NCBI GenBank assembly: GCA_942491385.1 | Contig: CALOAF010000005.1 | Coordinates: 496,001-560,000, forward strand | From: UBA6170 sp942491385 | GTDB taxonomy: Bacteria > Chloroflexota > Anaerolineae > Anaerolineales > Anaerolineaceae | DNA: 64,000 nucleotides | Reading direction: 5' to 3' | Shown here: in pieces, positions 54,177-63,912 of the stretch | Layout: each line of letters begins with the position of its first letter | How positions within the stretch are numbered: the stretch's first letter is position 1 | Made by a program: the position numbers and the translations under genes | The notes under the pieces: model-generated | Databases searched by the model: none | What the model saw: the letters and a program-made list of their open reading frames with translations, nothing else | Told to the model about the DNA's origin: nothing

Positions 54177-54647
54177 TTGAAAAAAACACTCATCCTGGGC
54201 GTTGGTAATTATTTGCTGTCTGATGATGGGCTTTCCGTCCATGTCCTGGAGCAACTTCAGGCAAACAATGATTTTCCTGAGGAAATTCAAATCATTGACG
54301 GCGGAACCTGTGGTCTTGATCTCCTCCAATATCTGGAAGGCGTTACCGACTTGATCATTATTGACGCCATCAAAACTCGAAATGGCCAACCTGGTACGAT
54401 TGTTCGCCTCGAGGGTGATCAGATTCCGGCTTATCTGTCACTAAAAATATCTCCCCATGATATTGGATTACCGGATTTGCTGGCCACCGCCAAATTACGC
54501 GATCTCTATCCGCCGCATATTGTCGTTTTGGGAATTCAACCTGCTTCATTGGAATTAGGTATAGATCTTTCCCCCCAGGTTGCCACTCAGGTTGACGATT
54601 TGATTGTGATGATCAAAAATGAGGTTTATGAGATAATCCAGGTATAA
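54177..54647 (+). CDS. hybD: Hydrogenase maturation endopeptidase (HybD-like, M52)
   Basis: 156 residues from a TTG start 3 bp after the large-subunit stop. The M52 pattern is complete: GVGNYLLSDDGLSVHVLEQL (nickel-sensing acidic residue), DLIIIDAIKTRNGQPG (Asp) and ISPHDIGLPDLL (His). It cleaves the C-terminal tail of the large subunit after nickel insertion. Presence next to a full-length large subunit with a tail supports that the large subunit is made. Confidence 0.92.
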   Translation: MKKTLILGVGNYLLSDDGLSVHVLEQLQANNDFPEEIQIIDGGTCGLDLLQYLEGVTDLIIIDAIKTRNGQPGTIVRLEGDQIPAYLSLKISPHDIGLPDLLATAKLRDLYPPHIVVLGIQPASLELGIDLSPQVATQVDDLIVMIKNEVYEIIQV

Positions 54648-54665
54648 GAATACTTCTATTCGTTC

Positions 54666-54697
54666 AACACCTGCACCAGATAGTTGGTGCAGGTGTT
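54666..54697 (+). terminator. Hairpin after the hydrogenase operon
   Basis: AACACCTGCACCA (54666-54678) pairs perfectly with TGGTGCAGGTGTT (54685-54697) around 6 nt. There is little T-run. Probably the operon end. Confidence 0.7.
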
Positions 54698-54757
54698 TGG
54701 ATTCTGTCATCAGCATAAGAACCATGATTATTCATCATTTTCCCTTATAATAATACA

Positions 54758-55969
54758 ATGTCATCATCACAACCATCATCGCCATTAACCAAACCCAAAC
54801 ATTACAATTTAGAAATTCTGCTATTTTCCTCCATCCGTATCCTCGTCCATGCCATGATGCGCATGGTGTATCCTTTTCTGGCGGTGTTTGGACGAGGTTT
54901 AGGTGTTGACCTCACCACAATTTCATTAGCCGTTACCATTCGAAATTTTGCAGCCATTCTGGTGCCTTTCATTGCTTCGATTTTTGACAAACGTAGTCGC
55001 CGGAGCGGTATGTTGACCGGCATGCTGCTCTTTATTTTTGGCTGTGCAATCGTCACTTTTTGGCCGACTTTCATCGTCTTTATCATCGCTTTGAGCTTAA
55101 CCTTCATTGGTATGCACGTATTTGTGGCTTCCATGCAAGCCTACCAGAGTGATACCATTCCCCTGCCCATTCGAGGTCAGGCCATCGTCATCACCAGCAC
55201 AGGTTGGGCACTAAGTTCTGTCATCGCCGTGCCTCTGATCGGATTCCTGATTGGTCGCTTTGGCTGGTTAGCCCCTTTCCCTGCAATGGGCATTTTAGGC
55301 GTTTTCTCGATCTTTTTTCTATTATGGCTGGTTCCCCGGGGAAGAAAAATCATTGAAGATCAGACACAAAAAATTCAGCATGGTATCCTGCAGGTGTTCA
55401 CCTCCTCCACTGCCATCGCCGGTATACTCATGATATTATTTTTTTGTGCAGCTCATGAGATCGTAAATCTCGTATTTGGTGTTTGGATGGAGGATGTTTA
55501 CGGTCTATCCATCAATGCATTAGGTGTAGCATCAACCGTCATCGGTCTGGCAGAGTTGTTATCGGTTGCAATTGTCAGTTGGTTGATCGCAAGATTAGGT
55601 GCAAAACGGTCAGTCGCTATTGGGCTGATATTCAGTGCCATCACAGCCATTGCCATCCCATGGTTGGGAAGTTTTGGCTTATGGGGTGCTGAAATGGGTC
55701 TCTTCTTATTCAACCTTGCCTTTCAAATGCCATTTATTGCTTACGCGCCACTGCTAACCGAAGTACTACCTCTGGCAAGGGCATCTCTATTAGGTGCTAC
55801 ACTTGCCTCCGTCGGTGTTGGACGTATGCTGGGTGCTCTGGCAGCGCCTTATCTATTCTCCAGGGGATTTCAATTCAATGCCACCGCTGCCACAATCTTA
55901 TTTCTGGTTTCCTTATTCACTCTCAGAAAAGTAAAAACCTATCAGAAACAGGTAATCAACCCAGCCTGA
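54758..55969 (+). CDS. MFS transporter
   Basis: 403 residues with about 12 hydrophobic segments. The MFS loop 2-3 pattern is seen as SIFDKRSRRSGMLTG, with a matching loop GLAELLSVAIVSWLIARLGAKRSVAIG in the second half. Substrate unknown. No link to the hydrogenase operon other than position. The hairpin at 54666 separates them. Confidence 0.82.
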   Translation: MSSSQPSSPLTKPKHYNLEILLFSSIRILVHAMMRMVYPFLAVFGRGLGVDLTTISLAVTIRNFAAILVPFIASIFDKRSRRSGMLTGMLLFIFGCAIVTFWPTFIVFIIALSLTFIGMHVFVASMQAYQSDTIPLPIRGQAIVITSTGWALSSVIAVPLIGFLIGRFGWLAPFPAMGILGVFSIFFLLWLVPRGRKIIEDQTQKIQHGILQVFTSSTAIAGILMILFFCAAHEIVNLVFGVWMEDVYGLSINALGVASTVIGLAELLSVAIVSWLIARLGAKRSVAIGLIFSAITAIAIPWLGSFGLWGAEMGLFLFNLAFQMPFIAYAPLLTEVLPLARASLLGATLASVGVGRMLGALAAPYLFSRGFQFNATAATILFLVSLFTLRKVKTYQKQVINPA

Positions 55970-56008
55970 TTCCAGAACTCATAACTGAGTTAGTATGGAT
56001 GTAAATAT

Positions 56009-56494
56009 TTAGCCTTTATTGATTGTCTTCAATGCCCAATCGGCTGCTCTTTCTAATTCCCCTTCCACCAGCGGTCCTTCTATCCCTGTGACAAGAAAAC
56101 CTTGTGATGAAACGACTTCCTTTCCCCCCAGAAGCATTAATTGTTTGGCAATTTTCTCAGCAGCATAACCAAAAAACTTAACCATTAATGCCAGAAACTT
56201 GTTTTTCCTAATATCCTCAGGAGTCATCCTTGTGTCAAAGGCAGCTACATTAACTGTGTTGAGTCCCCTTGCAGGAATTTGTCTTAAAAATTGATCCAGC
56301 GCACCAGTTGCTTTAAATTGGCGTGTAGGAGAACCAACAATCAGGGTCTTAACGCCATCCAGGTGTTCTGGAAAAACCTCACCTACAAGACGAAGATCTA
56401 CCTCCTGGTGTTCTTCCAGCGCGCTTGCCATGGCTTGAGCAATTTTGGCAGTATTGCCAAATACCGAATCGTAAACAATTAGAGTGTCCTTCAT
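56009..56494 (-). CDS. Flavodoxin-family protein
   Basis: 161 residues. The FMN phosphate loop is DSVFGNTAKIAQAM and the second loop VGSPTRQFKATG. No N-terminal domain fusion. It may carry electrons or act as an FMN-dependent reductase. A single gene on the minus strand. Confidence 0.85.
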   Translation of the reverse strand: MKDTLIVYDSVFGNTAKIAQAMASALEEHQEVDLRLVGEVFPEHLDGVKTLIVGSPTRQFKATGALDQFLRQIPARGLNTVNVAAFDTRMTPEDIRKNKFLALMVKFFGYAAEKIAKQLMLLGGKEVVSSQGFLVTGIEGPLVEGELERAADWALKTINKG

Positions 56495-56632
56495 TTAATC
56501 ACCTCTGAAATCTGAATGCACATTATAAGTCAAATCCTTCTGAAATACACCATCCGTTTATCCAGTATTAACTAATCTTACAAGAATGTAAAGTGAAGAC
56601 GCACATTATTACCTTTCTGTGCCTTATTGCTT

Positions 56633-56644
56633 CCCGCCGGCGGG
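56633..56644. repeat. GC-only palindrome in an AT-rich gap
   Basis: CCCGCCGGCGGG is a perfect 12-bp palindrome inside the 249-bp gap 56495-56743. No gene was seen there. A role is unknown. Confidence 0.4.
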
Positions 56645-56743
56645 TCATTCGCTGGATGACTTATTCAAACAGGTTTAGCGTATCTCAGATCTGATTGATA
56701 AGAGCTCATTTTCAGGTTGTCAAAATCATTTACACCCTTCAAT

Positions 56744-59203
56744 TTATTGATCCTGGAATGCCCCCGTTTCAATGATATTTAGGAAAACTTCAACAATTTT
56801 TGGATCAAGTTGTTTCCCCGATATTTCTTGAATGTAGTTTAAAATTTTGGTCTGAGTCCAGGCCTGCCGATAGGGTCTGTCTGCTCCTAAAGCATCCCAA
56901 ATATCCACCACAGCAAATATTCTGGCTGCTAGTGGAATATCCTCACCAGATAAGCCCTGGGGATACCCAGACCCATCCCAATGTTCATGATGACTATATG
57001 GAATGTCAATGGCTTGTTCGAGAAAATCAATTCTTGACAACAAATTATAAGCATAAATGGGGTGCTTTTTCATGATTACCCATTCTTCATCATTCAGAGG
57101 ACCAGGTTTTAACAGGATATTATCTGGAATACCCATTTTTCCAATATCATGCAGCAAGGCTCCGCGCTCGATGTGGGCCAGCTTTTCTTCTTCAAGCCCT
57201 AACGCCCTGGCAATTTTCAATGTTAAATTAACAACCCTGCGGCTATGCCCGGCGGTTTCATGTTCTCGTAATTCCAACGCATTTGACCAGCCTTGCAGGG
57301 TTGAATCATACGCCATCAATAGATCGTTCGTTATCCGTTTTAATTCCTTTTCGGTGATTCTTTGGTCTTCTATAACACTTAACATCGCCTTGCGAGATTG
57401 ATCGGCATCAAGCAACAATCTTTGTAATTCCGATTGAATTAATTTTTCTTTCTCTTCAGACTGTTTGCGATTTGTAATATCTTCTAACATACCGATGGTA
57501 AACAATGGTTCGCCATTCTCATCACGCACCACTGTTGAAATTAGTTTACCCCAAACAATACTTCCATCTTTTCGTTTTACCCGCTTTTCAATGCTAAACG
57601 AATTTCGCTCACCGGACAAATATTCAGCTAGCATTTGCAGGTTTTCTTGAAGGTCATCAGGGTGGGATATATCGGAAACTGAAAGGGTGCGATATTCCTC
57701 CAAAGCATAACCCAGCATCTTTTCAATCGCAGGATTGCCATCCATAAAATTACCGCTCAAATCTGTTATGGAGATGCCCAAAGCAGATGCCTCAAAGATG
57801 CGTCGGAATTTTTCTTCACTTTTTCTCAATGCCGATTCGGCTTCGATCAAGGAACTGATATCCCTGGCAATACCCAGCACCCAATCCAATTGTCCTTCGG
57901 CGTTTAAAACCGGTGATAATCGCCAATCAAAAAATATCTTTTGATTATTTGTACCGTTAACATTTCGTGGCCAGATACCAACCCGCTGACCCATTTCCTT
58001 AGATTCAAAAATCTGTTCTAAATCGAATTCCAGATTCTTAACCAGAATCGGATCCGAAAAAATTTCTTTGGGAGATTTTCCAATTACTTCTTCTTCATTG
58101 AGACCTAAAGATTTTAAACCTGCTTGGTTGATGTAAACTACTTGGTAGTCACAATCAAAAAGAATGATAATGTCCTGGCTGCTTTCAGCCAAGCTTCGAA
58201 ATCTTGTTTCGCTTGTCAATAAACGCAGTTCATATTCTTTTTGTTCAGTGATATCTACATGACAACCGATCACCTGCAATGCTTTTCCGTTTGGATCACG
58301 AACAACCATACCTCTTGAGAGAATCCATCGATAAGTATTATTTTTATGCCTTAATCTGAATACTTCTTCATAAAAATTCTCATCCCCCTCAAAAACTTCT
58401 TGGATGGTTTTCAAGGTTTTCTCTTTATCTTCAGGGTGGAGTCTTATTTCCCATTCATGATCATAATTCTGGATCTCATCATCCTCATAGCCTAATTGAT
58501 GTTTCCATTCTGAGGAGATGTGCATTTCTTCTTTAACCAGATCACGATCAAAAAAACCAATGTTGGCTGCCTGGACAGCCAGACTTAATTGTTCTTCGTG
58601 TTCCTTTAATTTTGTGTGCATTTTTTCCCGCTGCACACGATTCACCAACAAGTAACCTAAAATCATCGTCGCAATCGGATAGATTAATAAAACTGGAAAA
58701 CTAATCTCAGCCAGCACTTTCAGCGCTGTTTCCATGGGTAAGGTCAGCATGAGGAGCAGCATCACCACATGGTTAAATATCCCAAACAAATATAATTCAA
58801 TCAGGGAAATTTGATCCGTTTTTTTGCTGCGTAAGTAGCGCCACAAAATTCCAATCGAGCCTGTGGCGAGAATCACACTGACGCCCGTCCAAGCTGCCGC
58901 ACCTCCCTGATAAATTCGGAATATCGCTGTGGTTGCCATGGCGATTAAAGTTGGCACAAGACCAAAAAACAGACCCGATATGCTTAGCAGGATGGAACGG
59001 GTATCAAAGATAATACCTGGAGCAAATATCCAGGGATTTATCATCAGCATGACACCAATAAATCCTAAAATCAATCCTACAAAAATTCTTTGAATGCCTA
59101 TTAAATTTTGACGCCATCGAATTTTTGCAATATCAAAAATAAGCGCTGTCACTAATAAGAGCGCGGCATTATCAATTAATTGTTGAAGGCTAGATTCGAG
59201 CAT
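56744..59203 (-). CDS. 5TM-LytS-like, PAS x4, HD-GYP sensor protein
   Basis: 819 residues from the ATG at 59201-59203 with AAGGGAA upstream. A longer frame (15 codons) has no site. The N terminus has five or six helices of the 5TMR-LYT type (RIFVGLILGFIGVMLMINPW, RSILLSISGLFFGLVPTLIA). Three to four PAS/PAC units follow (IGCHVDITEQKEYE, SSQDIIILFDCDYQVVYINQ, FMDGNPAIEKMLGYALEEYR). The HD-GYP domain is canonical: LLHDIGKMGIPDNIL, HHEHWDGSGYPQGL. A probable c-di-GMP phosphodiesterase with signal input from the PAS units. Confidence 0.9.
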   Translation of the reverse strand: MLESSLQQLIDNAALLLVTALIFDIAKIRWRQNLIGIQRIFVGLILGFIGVMLMINPWIFAPGIIFDTRSILLSISGLFFGLVPTLIAMATTAIFRIYQGGAAAWTGVSVILATGSIGILWRYLRSKKTDQISLIELYLFGIFNHVVMLLLMLTLPMETALKVLAEISFPVLLIYPIATMILGYLLVNRVQREKMHTKLKEHEEQLSLAVQAANIGFFDRDLVKEEMHISSEWKHQLGYEDDEIQNYDHEWEIRLHPEDKEKTLKTIQEVFEGDENFYEEVFRLRHKNNTYRWILSRGMVVRDPNGKALQVIGCHVDITEQKEYELRLLTSETRFRSLAESSQDIIILFDCDYQVVYINQAGLKSLGLNEEEVIGKSPKEIFSDPILVKNLEFDLEQIFESKEMGQRVGIWPRNVNGTNNQKIFFDWRLSPVLNAEGQLDWVLGIARDISSLIEAESALRKSEEKFRRIFEASALGISITDLSGNFMDGNPAIEKMLGYALEEYRTLSVSDISHPDDLQENLQMLAEYLSGERNSFSIEKRVKRKDGSIVWGKLISTVVRDENGEPLFTIGMLEDITNRKQSEEKEKLIQSELQRLLLDADQSRKAMLSVIEDQRITEKELKRITNDLLMAYDSTLQGWSNALELREHETAGHSRRVVNLTLKIARALGLEEEKLAHIERGALLHDIGKMGIPDNILLKPGPLNDEEWVIMKKHPIYAYNLLSRIDFLEQAIDIPYSHHEHWDGSGYPQGLSGEDIPLAARIFAVVDIWDALGADRPYRQAWTQTKILNYIQEISGKQLDPKIVEVFLNIIETGAFQDQ

Positions 59204-59457
59204 AGTTCCCTTAATTAATTTGTTTCTGGAGAATGTGATTACAAACACTTTGTTTCGTGAGAATGTCCATGTTCTATTTTATATCATCAGAATTATAATA
59301 AGATATTTTCTTTCAAAAATGATAGTAAACATCATACAAACATATCAAGACAAACTGAATGCAGGCACAAGGTGAATAACTCTTATGGCGATTGACCTGG
59401 ATAATCTTCATTTTAATTGGCAAATCTTTTTTATTCGTATGGGATGATCCTCTTCCT

Positions 59458-60141
59458 TTATTTCCCCGCTAATTTTTCAACATCAATCAACTTACTTATT
59501 TCTGCTCCTAGCGCGAAAGGAGCATTTTTATCCCCGATCCAGAGCTGCAATGTCTCATCATACGGATTTCGATTCCGGATCTTGATTCTGGCACCGGGAA
59601 CAATCCCCTGCTCACTCAAATAGCGCAATAAATCCGATTGGTTTATTTTTACCCTGCGAATAATAGCTGCCTGATCCACCGCCAAATTTGAAAGACTCAG
59701 TGTGTCCGTATCCGGGAGCTTGAGGTTTCGATCGGGAATCGGATCACCATGTGGATCAAATTGAGGATCCCCCAACAGAATGGCTACATGTTCCTCAAAT
59801 TTATCGGATATGACATGCTCCAACTCTTCTGCTTCGGCATGAACTTCTTCCCAGGTGTATTTCAAAACTTCCACCAGAAACTGCTCAATTAATCGATGAC
59901 GCCTGGTTAGCTGTAAGGCAAGTTTTTTTCCAGATTCAGTTAGTTTCACTCCCTGCCATTTTTGATAGTCGACCAAGGGAGGATCATGCTTAACCAACTT
60001 TATCAACATACTCGTAACTGATGGAGGTTTTACATTTAAGATCTCTGATAATGCTACCGTATTGGTAGTTTCTTCTTCTAGCGTTAGCTGATAGATTGCC
60101 TTCAGATAATCGCCTGTGGACTTAGAAATTTTTGTGATCAA
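59458..60141 (-). CDS. DtxR/MntR-family regulator with C-terminal FeoA domain
   Basis: 227 residues. N-terminal winged helix (STGDYLKAIYQL, VKPPSVTSMLIKLVKHDPP). Dimerisation and metal-binding region with HRLIEQFLVEVL and EAEELEHVISDKFEEHVAILLGDPQFDPHGDPIPD, which contains the usual Glu and His ligands. A FeoA/SH3-like domain follows (YLSEQGIVPGARIKIRNRNPYD). It is cotranscribed last in the iron locus. Whether it senses Fe or Mn is not clear from sequence. Confidence 0.88.
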   Translation of the reverse strand: MITKISKSTGDYLKAIYQLTLEEETTNTVALSEILNVKPPSVTSMLIKLVKHDPPLVDYQKWQGVKLTESGKKLALQLTRRHRLIEQFLVEVLKYTWEEVHAEAEELEHVISDKFEEHVAILLGDPQFDPHGDPIPDRNLKLPDTDTLSLSNLAVDQAAIIRRVKINQSDLLRYLSEQGIVPGARIKIRNRNPYDETLQLWIGDKNAPFALGAEISKLIDVEKLAGK

Positions 60142-60190
60142 ATCTCCTCCTTAGATAAAATGATAGACACACTGCGAATACAATCGTTCT

Positions 60191-61594
60191 TTAGACCCAA
60201 CCGGCCAAACGCACTATAGAAGCCACCAGGAATGTCACCAGAAAGGCAGTTCCCAATGTCATCACCACACTTAATACCGTCCAGCGCAAACTTTTGGTTT
60301 CTTTGTATATGGTCATAATGGTGGTGGCGCATGGATTATGCAAAAGTGAAAACAACATCAAATTGACAGCGGTTAGCATCGTCCAACCATGAACACCTAC
60401 CAATAACGAATATAGTTGAGTATAGCTGGGTGGGTCAGTCATCATCCCGACACCCATATATACCATCATCATCGTCGGTACCACAATTTCATTGGCGGGT
60501 ATGGCAATTATATACGCCAACAAAATGACACCATCCAGACCCAATAACACACCGAAAGGATTCAGAAAGTTGGCAATGTGTTGCGCGAGGCTGGCATCCT
60601 GAATGAAAATATTGCCTAGAATCCAGATCACTGCACCAGCCGGAGCAGCTGTCAGGATCGCGCGCCATAAGACAAATATCGTGCGATCAATCAGGGACGT
60701 GTATATGATCCTGCCGATGCTGGGTCTGCGATAGGGCGGCAATTCCAGGGTGAATGCAGATGCTTCTCCTTTTAATACCGTCCGGGAAAGAATCCAGGAC
60801 ATCAACATGGTGAAGAAGACACCAATCAACACCACTACCAGTACTGAACCTGCAGCTACAAAGGAAGAGAAAACAGGTGGAAATGAGGCAGCCACAAACA
60901 CAGTCGCCAGCATAATCAGGGTGGGAAAACGACCATTACAGGGAACAAAATTATTGGTCAGGATTGCAATCAGGCGTTCACGGGGAGAGTCAATGACACG
61001 GGTAGAAATCACGCCAGCTGCATTGCACCCAAAGCCCATTGCCATAGACAGTGCCTGCTTGCCATGGGCACCTGCTTTTTTGAACATCCAGTCCAGATTA
61101 AAAGCGACTCTCGGCAAATAACCCAGGTCTTCCAATATAGTAAATACCGGGAAGAAAATTGCCATTGGCGGCAGCATCACGCTGATCACCCACGCCAATC
61201 CACGATAAACACCGTGCCAGATAAACCCTGTGATCCACCATGGGATTCCGATGGAAGTAAACAAGTTGGCAGCCTGCTCTTCGATCCAGAACATTCCCTG
61301 TGCCAGCAGTTGAGAAGGAACGTTTGCGCCAACGATTGTGACCCAAAAAACAGCCGCCAAAATCAGCAGCATGATCGGCAAGCCAAAAATCGGGGAGGTT
61401 ACCAGGCGGTCAATACGCTGGTCCAGATCCCATTTTTGTTTTTTATCCTGTTGAACCGCCCGATCTACAATGCGCTGCGCTTCTGCATACATCGATTGCA
61501 CAATCTCATCCCGGAAGCCACTGCCCAGTTGGGGGCGTAGTGCATCAGCTTTAAGGAGAATATCCTGCGCAGTGATTTCATTTTTCATTGTCAT
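60191..61594 (-). CDS. FeoB permease (Gate) domain as a separate protein
   Basis: 467 residues. It begins with a helical region that in intact FeoB links GTPase and membrane domains (QDKKQKWDLDQRIDRLVTSP). Then Gate domains: FPVFTILEDLGYLPRVAFNLD, GFGCNAAGVISTRVIDSPRERL and ILTNNFVPCNGRFPTL (a conserved Cys). A second half has PPYRRPSIGRI and ANEIVVPTMMM. GGAG lies 7 nt before its ATG, so it is translated on its own. Ferrous iron import in association with the separate GTPase. Split feoB is unusual. Confidence 0.88.
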   Translation of the reverse strand: MTMKNEITAQDILLKADALRPQLGSGFRDEIVQSMYAEAQRIVDRAVQQDKKQKWDLDQRIDRLVTSPIFGLPIMLLILAAVFWVTIVGANVPSQLLAQGMFWIEEQAANLFTSIGIPWWITGFIWHGVYRGLAWVISVMLPPMAIFFPVFTILEDLGYLPRVAFNLDWMFKKAGAHGKQALSMAMGFGCNAAGVISTRVIDSPRERLIAILTNNFVPCNGRFPTLIMLATVFVAASFPPVFSSFVAAGSVLVVVLIGVFFTMLMSWILSRTVLKGEASAFTLELPPYRRPSIGRIIYTSLIDRTIFVLWRAILTAAPAGAVIWILGNIFIQDASLAQHIANFLNPFGVLLGLDGVILLAYIIAIPANEIVVPTMMMVYMGVGMMTDPPSYTQLYSLLVGVHGWTMLTAVNLMLFSLLHNPCATTIMTIYKETKSLRWTVLSVVMTLGTAFLVTFLVASIVRLAGWV

Positions 61595-61606
61595 CCTTCT
61601 TCTCCT

Positions 61607-62431
61607 TTACTGACGACCATCTACTGCCATTTTTCGGCTGAACTGCACATCACTGCGTCGCTGACTGTTTACCAATTCGTTGATCTCACCACTCTGGATC
61701 GCTTCCTTCACCCGCGAATCTCCATCCAATAACCGAATTGCCAGCCAACGGGGGTTAGGAACCCCGGGGAAAAGTGTTTCAATGCCTTTCGCCAGGTCAT
61801 TAACCGCAGATTGAAATTGTGAGCTGCCCTTGATGTGGAGAGGTTGGGTTGCAATTTCACCACTAATCACATCAGCAACCGTACTCAATAAGGTTTGTAA
61901 ACCTTCTCCATTGCGTGCTGTGATCGGAATTGCCGGAACGCCTAAATCACGTGCTAAAGAACGTGTATCGACAGTGATTCCCTTGCGTTTGGCCTCATCC
62001 ATTAAATTCACTGCCACTACTGCTTTATCGGTAATTTCCAACACCTGCAAAATCAAATTTAGATTGCGTTCCAACGCGGTAGCATCAGCCACCACGATCG
62101 TACAATCTGGCTGACCAAACAAAATGAAATTACGCGCCACCTCTTCATCCTGTGACGCCGACAATAATGAATACGTCCCTGGCAAATCCACTAATTTATA
62201 GCGTACATTTTGAAAAACATAGCCCCCTTCGGCACGGGTTACTGTTTTACCAGGCCAGTTGCCAGTGTGTTGATTCAGACCGGTTAAAGCATTAAACAAG
62301 GTCGACTTACCAGTATTCGGATTGCCTGCCAAAGCGATAATCCGGTCAAATTTATCCAGTTTCAAGCCCATCTGTTCCAATTGTGCTGTCATTGGGCATC
62401 CTTCACAGCCACTGGTTGTGTGTAAAGCCAT
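61607..62431 (-). CDS. FeoB-type GTPase domain as a separate protein
   Basis: 274 residues from the ATG at 62429-62431 with AAGGAG upstream. A CEGC pair near the N terminus. G1 GNPNTGKST, switch I QHTGNWPGKTVTRAEG (FeoB type), G3 DLPGTYSLLSASQDE, G4 NLMDEAKRKG and G5 TARNGEG. A FeoB helical domain of about 75 residues follows, then a normal stop. 12 bp separate it from the permease gene. It matches the cytosolic domain of FeoB. Confidence 0.9.
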   Translation of the reverse strand: MALHTTSGCEGCPMTAQLEQMGLKLDKFDRIIALAGNPNTGKSTLFNALTGLNQHTGNWPGKTVTRAEGGYVFQNVRYKLVDLPGTYSLLSASQDEEVARNFILFGQPDCTIVVADATALERNLNLILQVLEITDKAVVAVNLMDEAKRKGITVDTRSLARDLGVPAIPITARNGEGLQTLLSTVADVISGEIATQPLHIKGSSQFQSAVNDLAKGIETLFPGVPNPRWLAIRLLDGDSRVKEAIQSGEINELVNSQRRSDVQFSRKMAVDGRQ

Positions 62432-62442
62432 TTTTATCTCCT

Positions 62443-63474
62443 TTATGCTGCTGCTTGAATGGGTGTTACCCAAATATCTTGTGCCTGATCACTGCGCAAG
62501 GCAATTAATGTTCCACGCACACGGTATGCCCGAGGGTCACCAAAAGAATTATCCAGCTCTGGAAAAATTGTTGTGCCAGGCGTCAGCCCCAAATCCAGAA
62601 AACGGCGGCGCGTAAAACCCTGACATTGTTCATCCAGCCGCACAATTTCCGCCTGCATCTGGCTGGGCAATTTGCTCAAGGGAATCGCTTCTCTTTGGAT
62701 CAGGTCTTCCTTTGACAACTCCTGCACATACACATTGGCTGCCACTGCCGGCGCCAGGGTAAATTCCTGTTCTCCATCGGTCAGGATCACACGCTGCTTA
62801 TTCTTTTCTAATATTCGCACCATCTGACCGGGTCTCAGTCCCGCTGCCATAATCTGTGCAAATGCAATAGCCGGCTCATCTTCCAGATGAACGATTTTTC
62901 CCAACACATCTTCACGCCACTCATTTACCTGAATACCTTTTTCGTACGGAAGAAATTCTCCGGCAGCATTGGGAATTGGATCACCATGTGGGTCAGACAA
63001 CGGATGACCAAGCGCAGCATCCAGTTCGTCGATTTGTTTTTGTGTCATACCATGTTCACGGCGATTCGCATGCTCATGAACCTGATCCAGAGGCATGCGC
63101 GCTTCATCCAGTAAATAACGTTCCCACAAACGATGCGCACGGATAATTTGTAAAGCCAATCGCTCACCATCATCCGTAAGATGAACCAGATTCTTTTGGG
63201 TTTGGATCAAATCCTGCTCCGCCATAAGCTCAATTAATTCATATGTTTTTTTGGATGATATTTCTAATTTTCCGATTAATGCATCCACCCCCACCGGATG
63301 CCCCTGTTGTTCCTGATCAAAAATATATTTGAGCGCATCTTCCAACAGCACCCGCGCATTTGCCTGTTTATATTTCTGCCAGCGGTCTTTCAGTCCAAAT
63401 TTCGGGAAAAAGATCACCACCAGTAAAAAAAGGGAAACAAGAAAAAACAATAACCAGGAAAAGTTTTCAAACAT
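62443..63474 (-). CDS. Membrane-anchored DtxR-like protein with tandem FeoA domains
   Basis: 343 residues with a GGTG-type site before the ATG. An N-terminal helix (WLLFFLVSLFLLVVIFF) precedes a DtxR-like winged helix (LEISSKKTYELIELMAEQDLI) and dimerisation region (HRLWERYLLDEARMPLDQVHEHANRREH, DPHGDPIPN). Two FeoA domains follow: IMAAGLRPGQMVRILEKNKQ and RRRFLDLGLTPGTTIFPELD. DtxR regulators are normally soluble, so membrane anchoring is odd. It is the first gene of the feo operon. The second FeoA unit could serve as the FeoA partner for FeoB. Confidence 0.82.
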   Translation of the reverse strand: MFENFSWLLFFLVSLFLLVVIFFPKFGLKDRWQKYKQANARVLLEDALKYIFDQEQQGHPVGVDALIGKLEISSKKTYELIELMAEQDLIQTQKNLVHLTDDGERLALQIIRAHRLWERYLLDEARMPLDQVHEHANRREHGMTQKQIDELDAALGHPLSDPHGDPIPNAAGEFLPYEKGIQVNEWREDVLGKIVHLEDEPAIAFAQIMAAGLRPGQMVRILEKNKQRVILTDGEQEFTLAPAVAANVYVQELSKEDLIQREAIPLSKLPSQMQAEIVRLDEQCQGFTRRRFLDLGLTPGTTIFPELDNSFGDPRAYRVRGTLIALRSDQAQDIWVTPIQAAA

Positions 63475-63484
63475 AGATCACCTT

Positions 63485-63521
63485 TATACATGTATAATTT
63501 TATATTTAGACATGTCTAAAT
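63485..63521 (-). promoter_or_regulatory. Twin palindromic operators of the feo operon
   Basis: TATACATGTATA (63485-63496) and ATTTAGACATGTCTAAAT (63504-63521) are perfect palindromes sharing an ACATGT core. They lie 11-47 bp before the start codon (63474), where the promoter must be. Typical position for DtxR-family autorepression. Confidence 0.65.
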
Positions 63522-63713
63522 TATATCAATAAATTAAATTTATGCAAGGGGTAAGACTTTCTTTTAGCTTACTCCCCTGATTGACTCCCCACTTCTATTT
63601 CTCTTGACGTTCATTAATGTCCAGTGATATTCCAGGTAGTAAAGAATTTCTAAATTCAACTATTTTTTCAAACCCAATCCACACCTAAATATAACCCACC
63701 GGGGAAATCTGGT

Positions 63714-63912
63714 GTTAAGCTGGCTAATATTGGCCACATTCTTCCGGCTCGATTTATATTAAACCTTTAGTCAGAATCTCGAAAGCAATGCCACCAATTA
63801 ATTCCATAGAAATATCTTTGGTGAAACCAGCCATTATTGGCCTCATTTTTCCTAAATTTCGGCTCGAATCAAATTAAACCCTTTGCCAGTATTTCGAAAG
63901 TGATTTGCTGCC
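63714..63912. repeat. Diverged direct repeat, period about 115 bp
   Basis: Two copies of about 80 bp share GGCTCGA, ATTAAACC and CGAAAG at an offset of 115 bp, with an 8-bp indel near their GGCC ends (offset 107). The copies are in different reading frames relative to any minus-strand frame, so the repeat is at nucleotide level. Between 63542 and 63713 nothing was recognised. Confidence 0.5.

Noticed and set aside
60191..62431. Frameshifted single feoB gene
   Set aside because: The GTPase part ends with a clean stop and the permease has its own GGAG and ATG. Joining by a one-base change does not produce extra conserved sequence.
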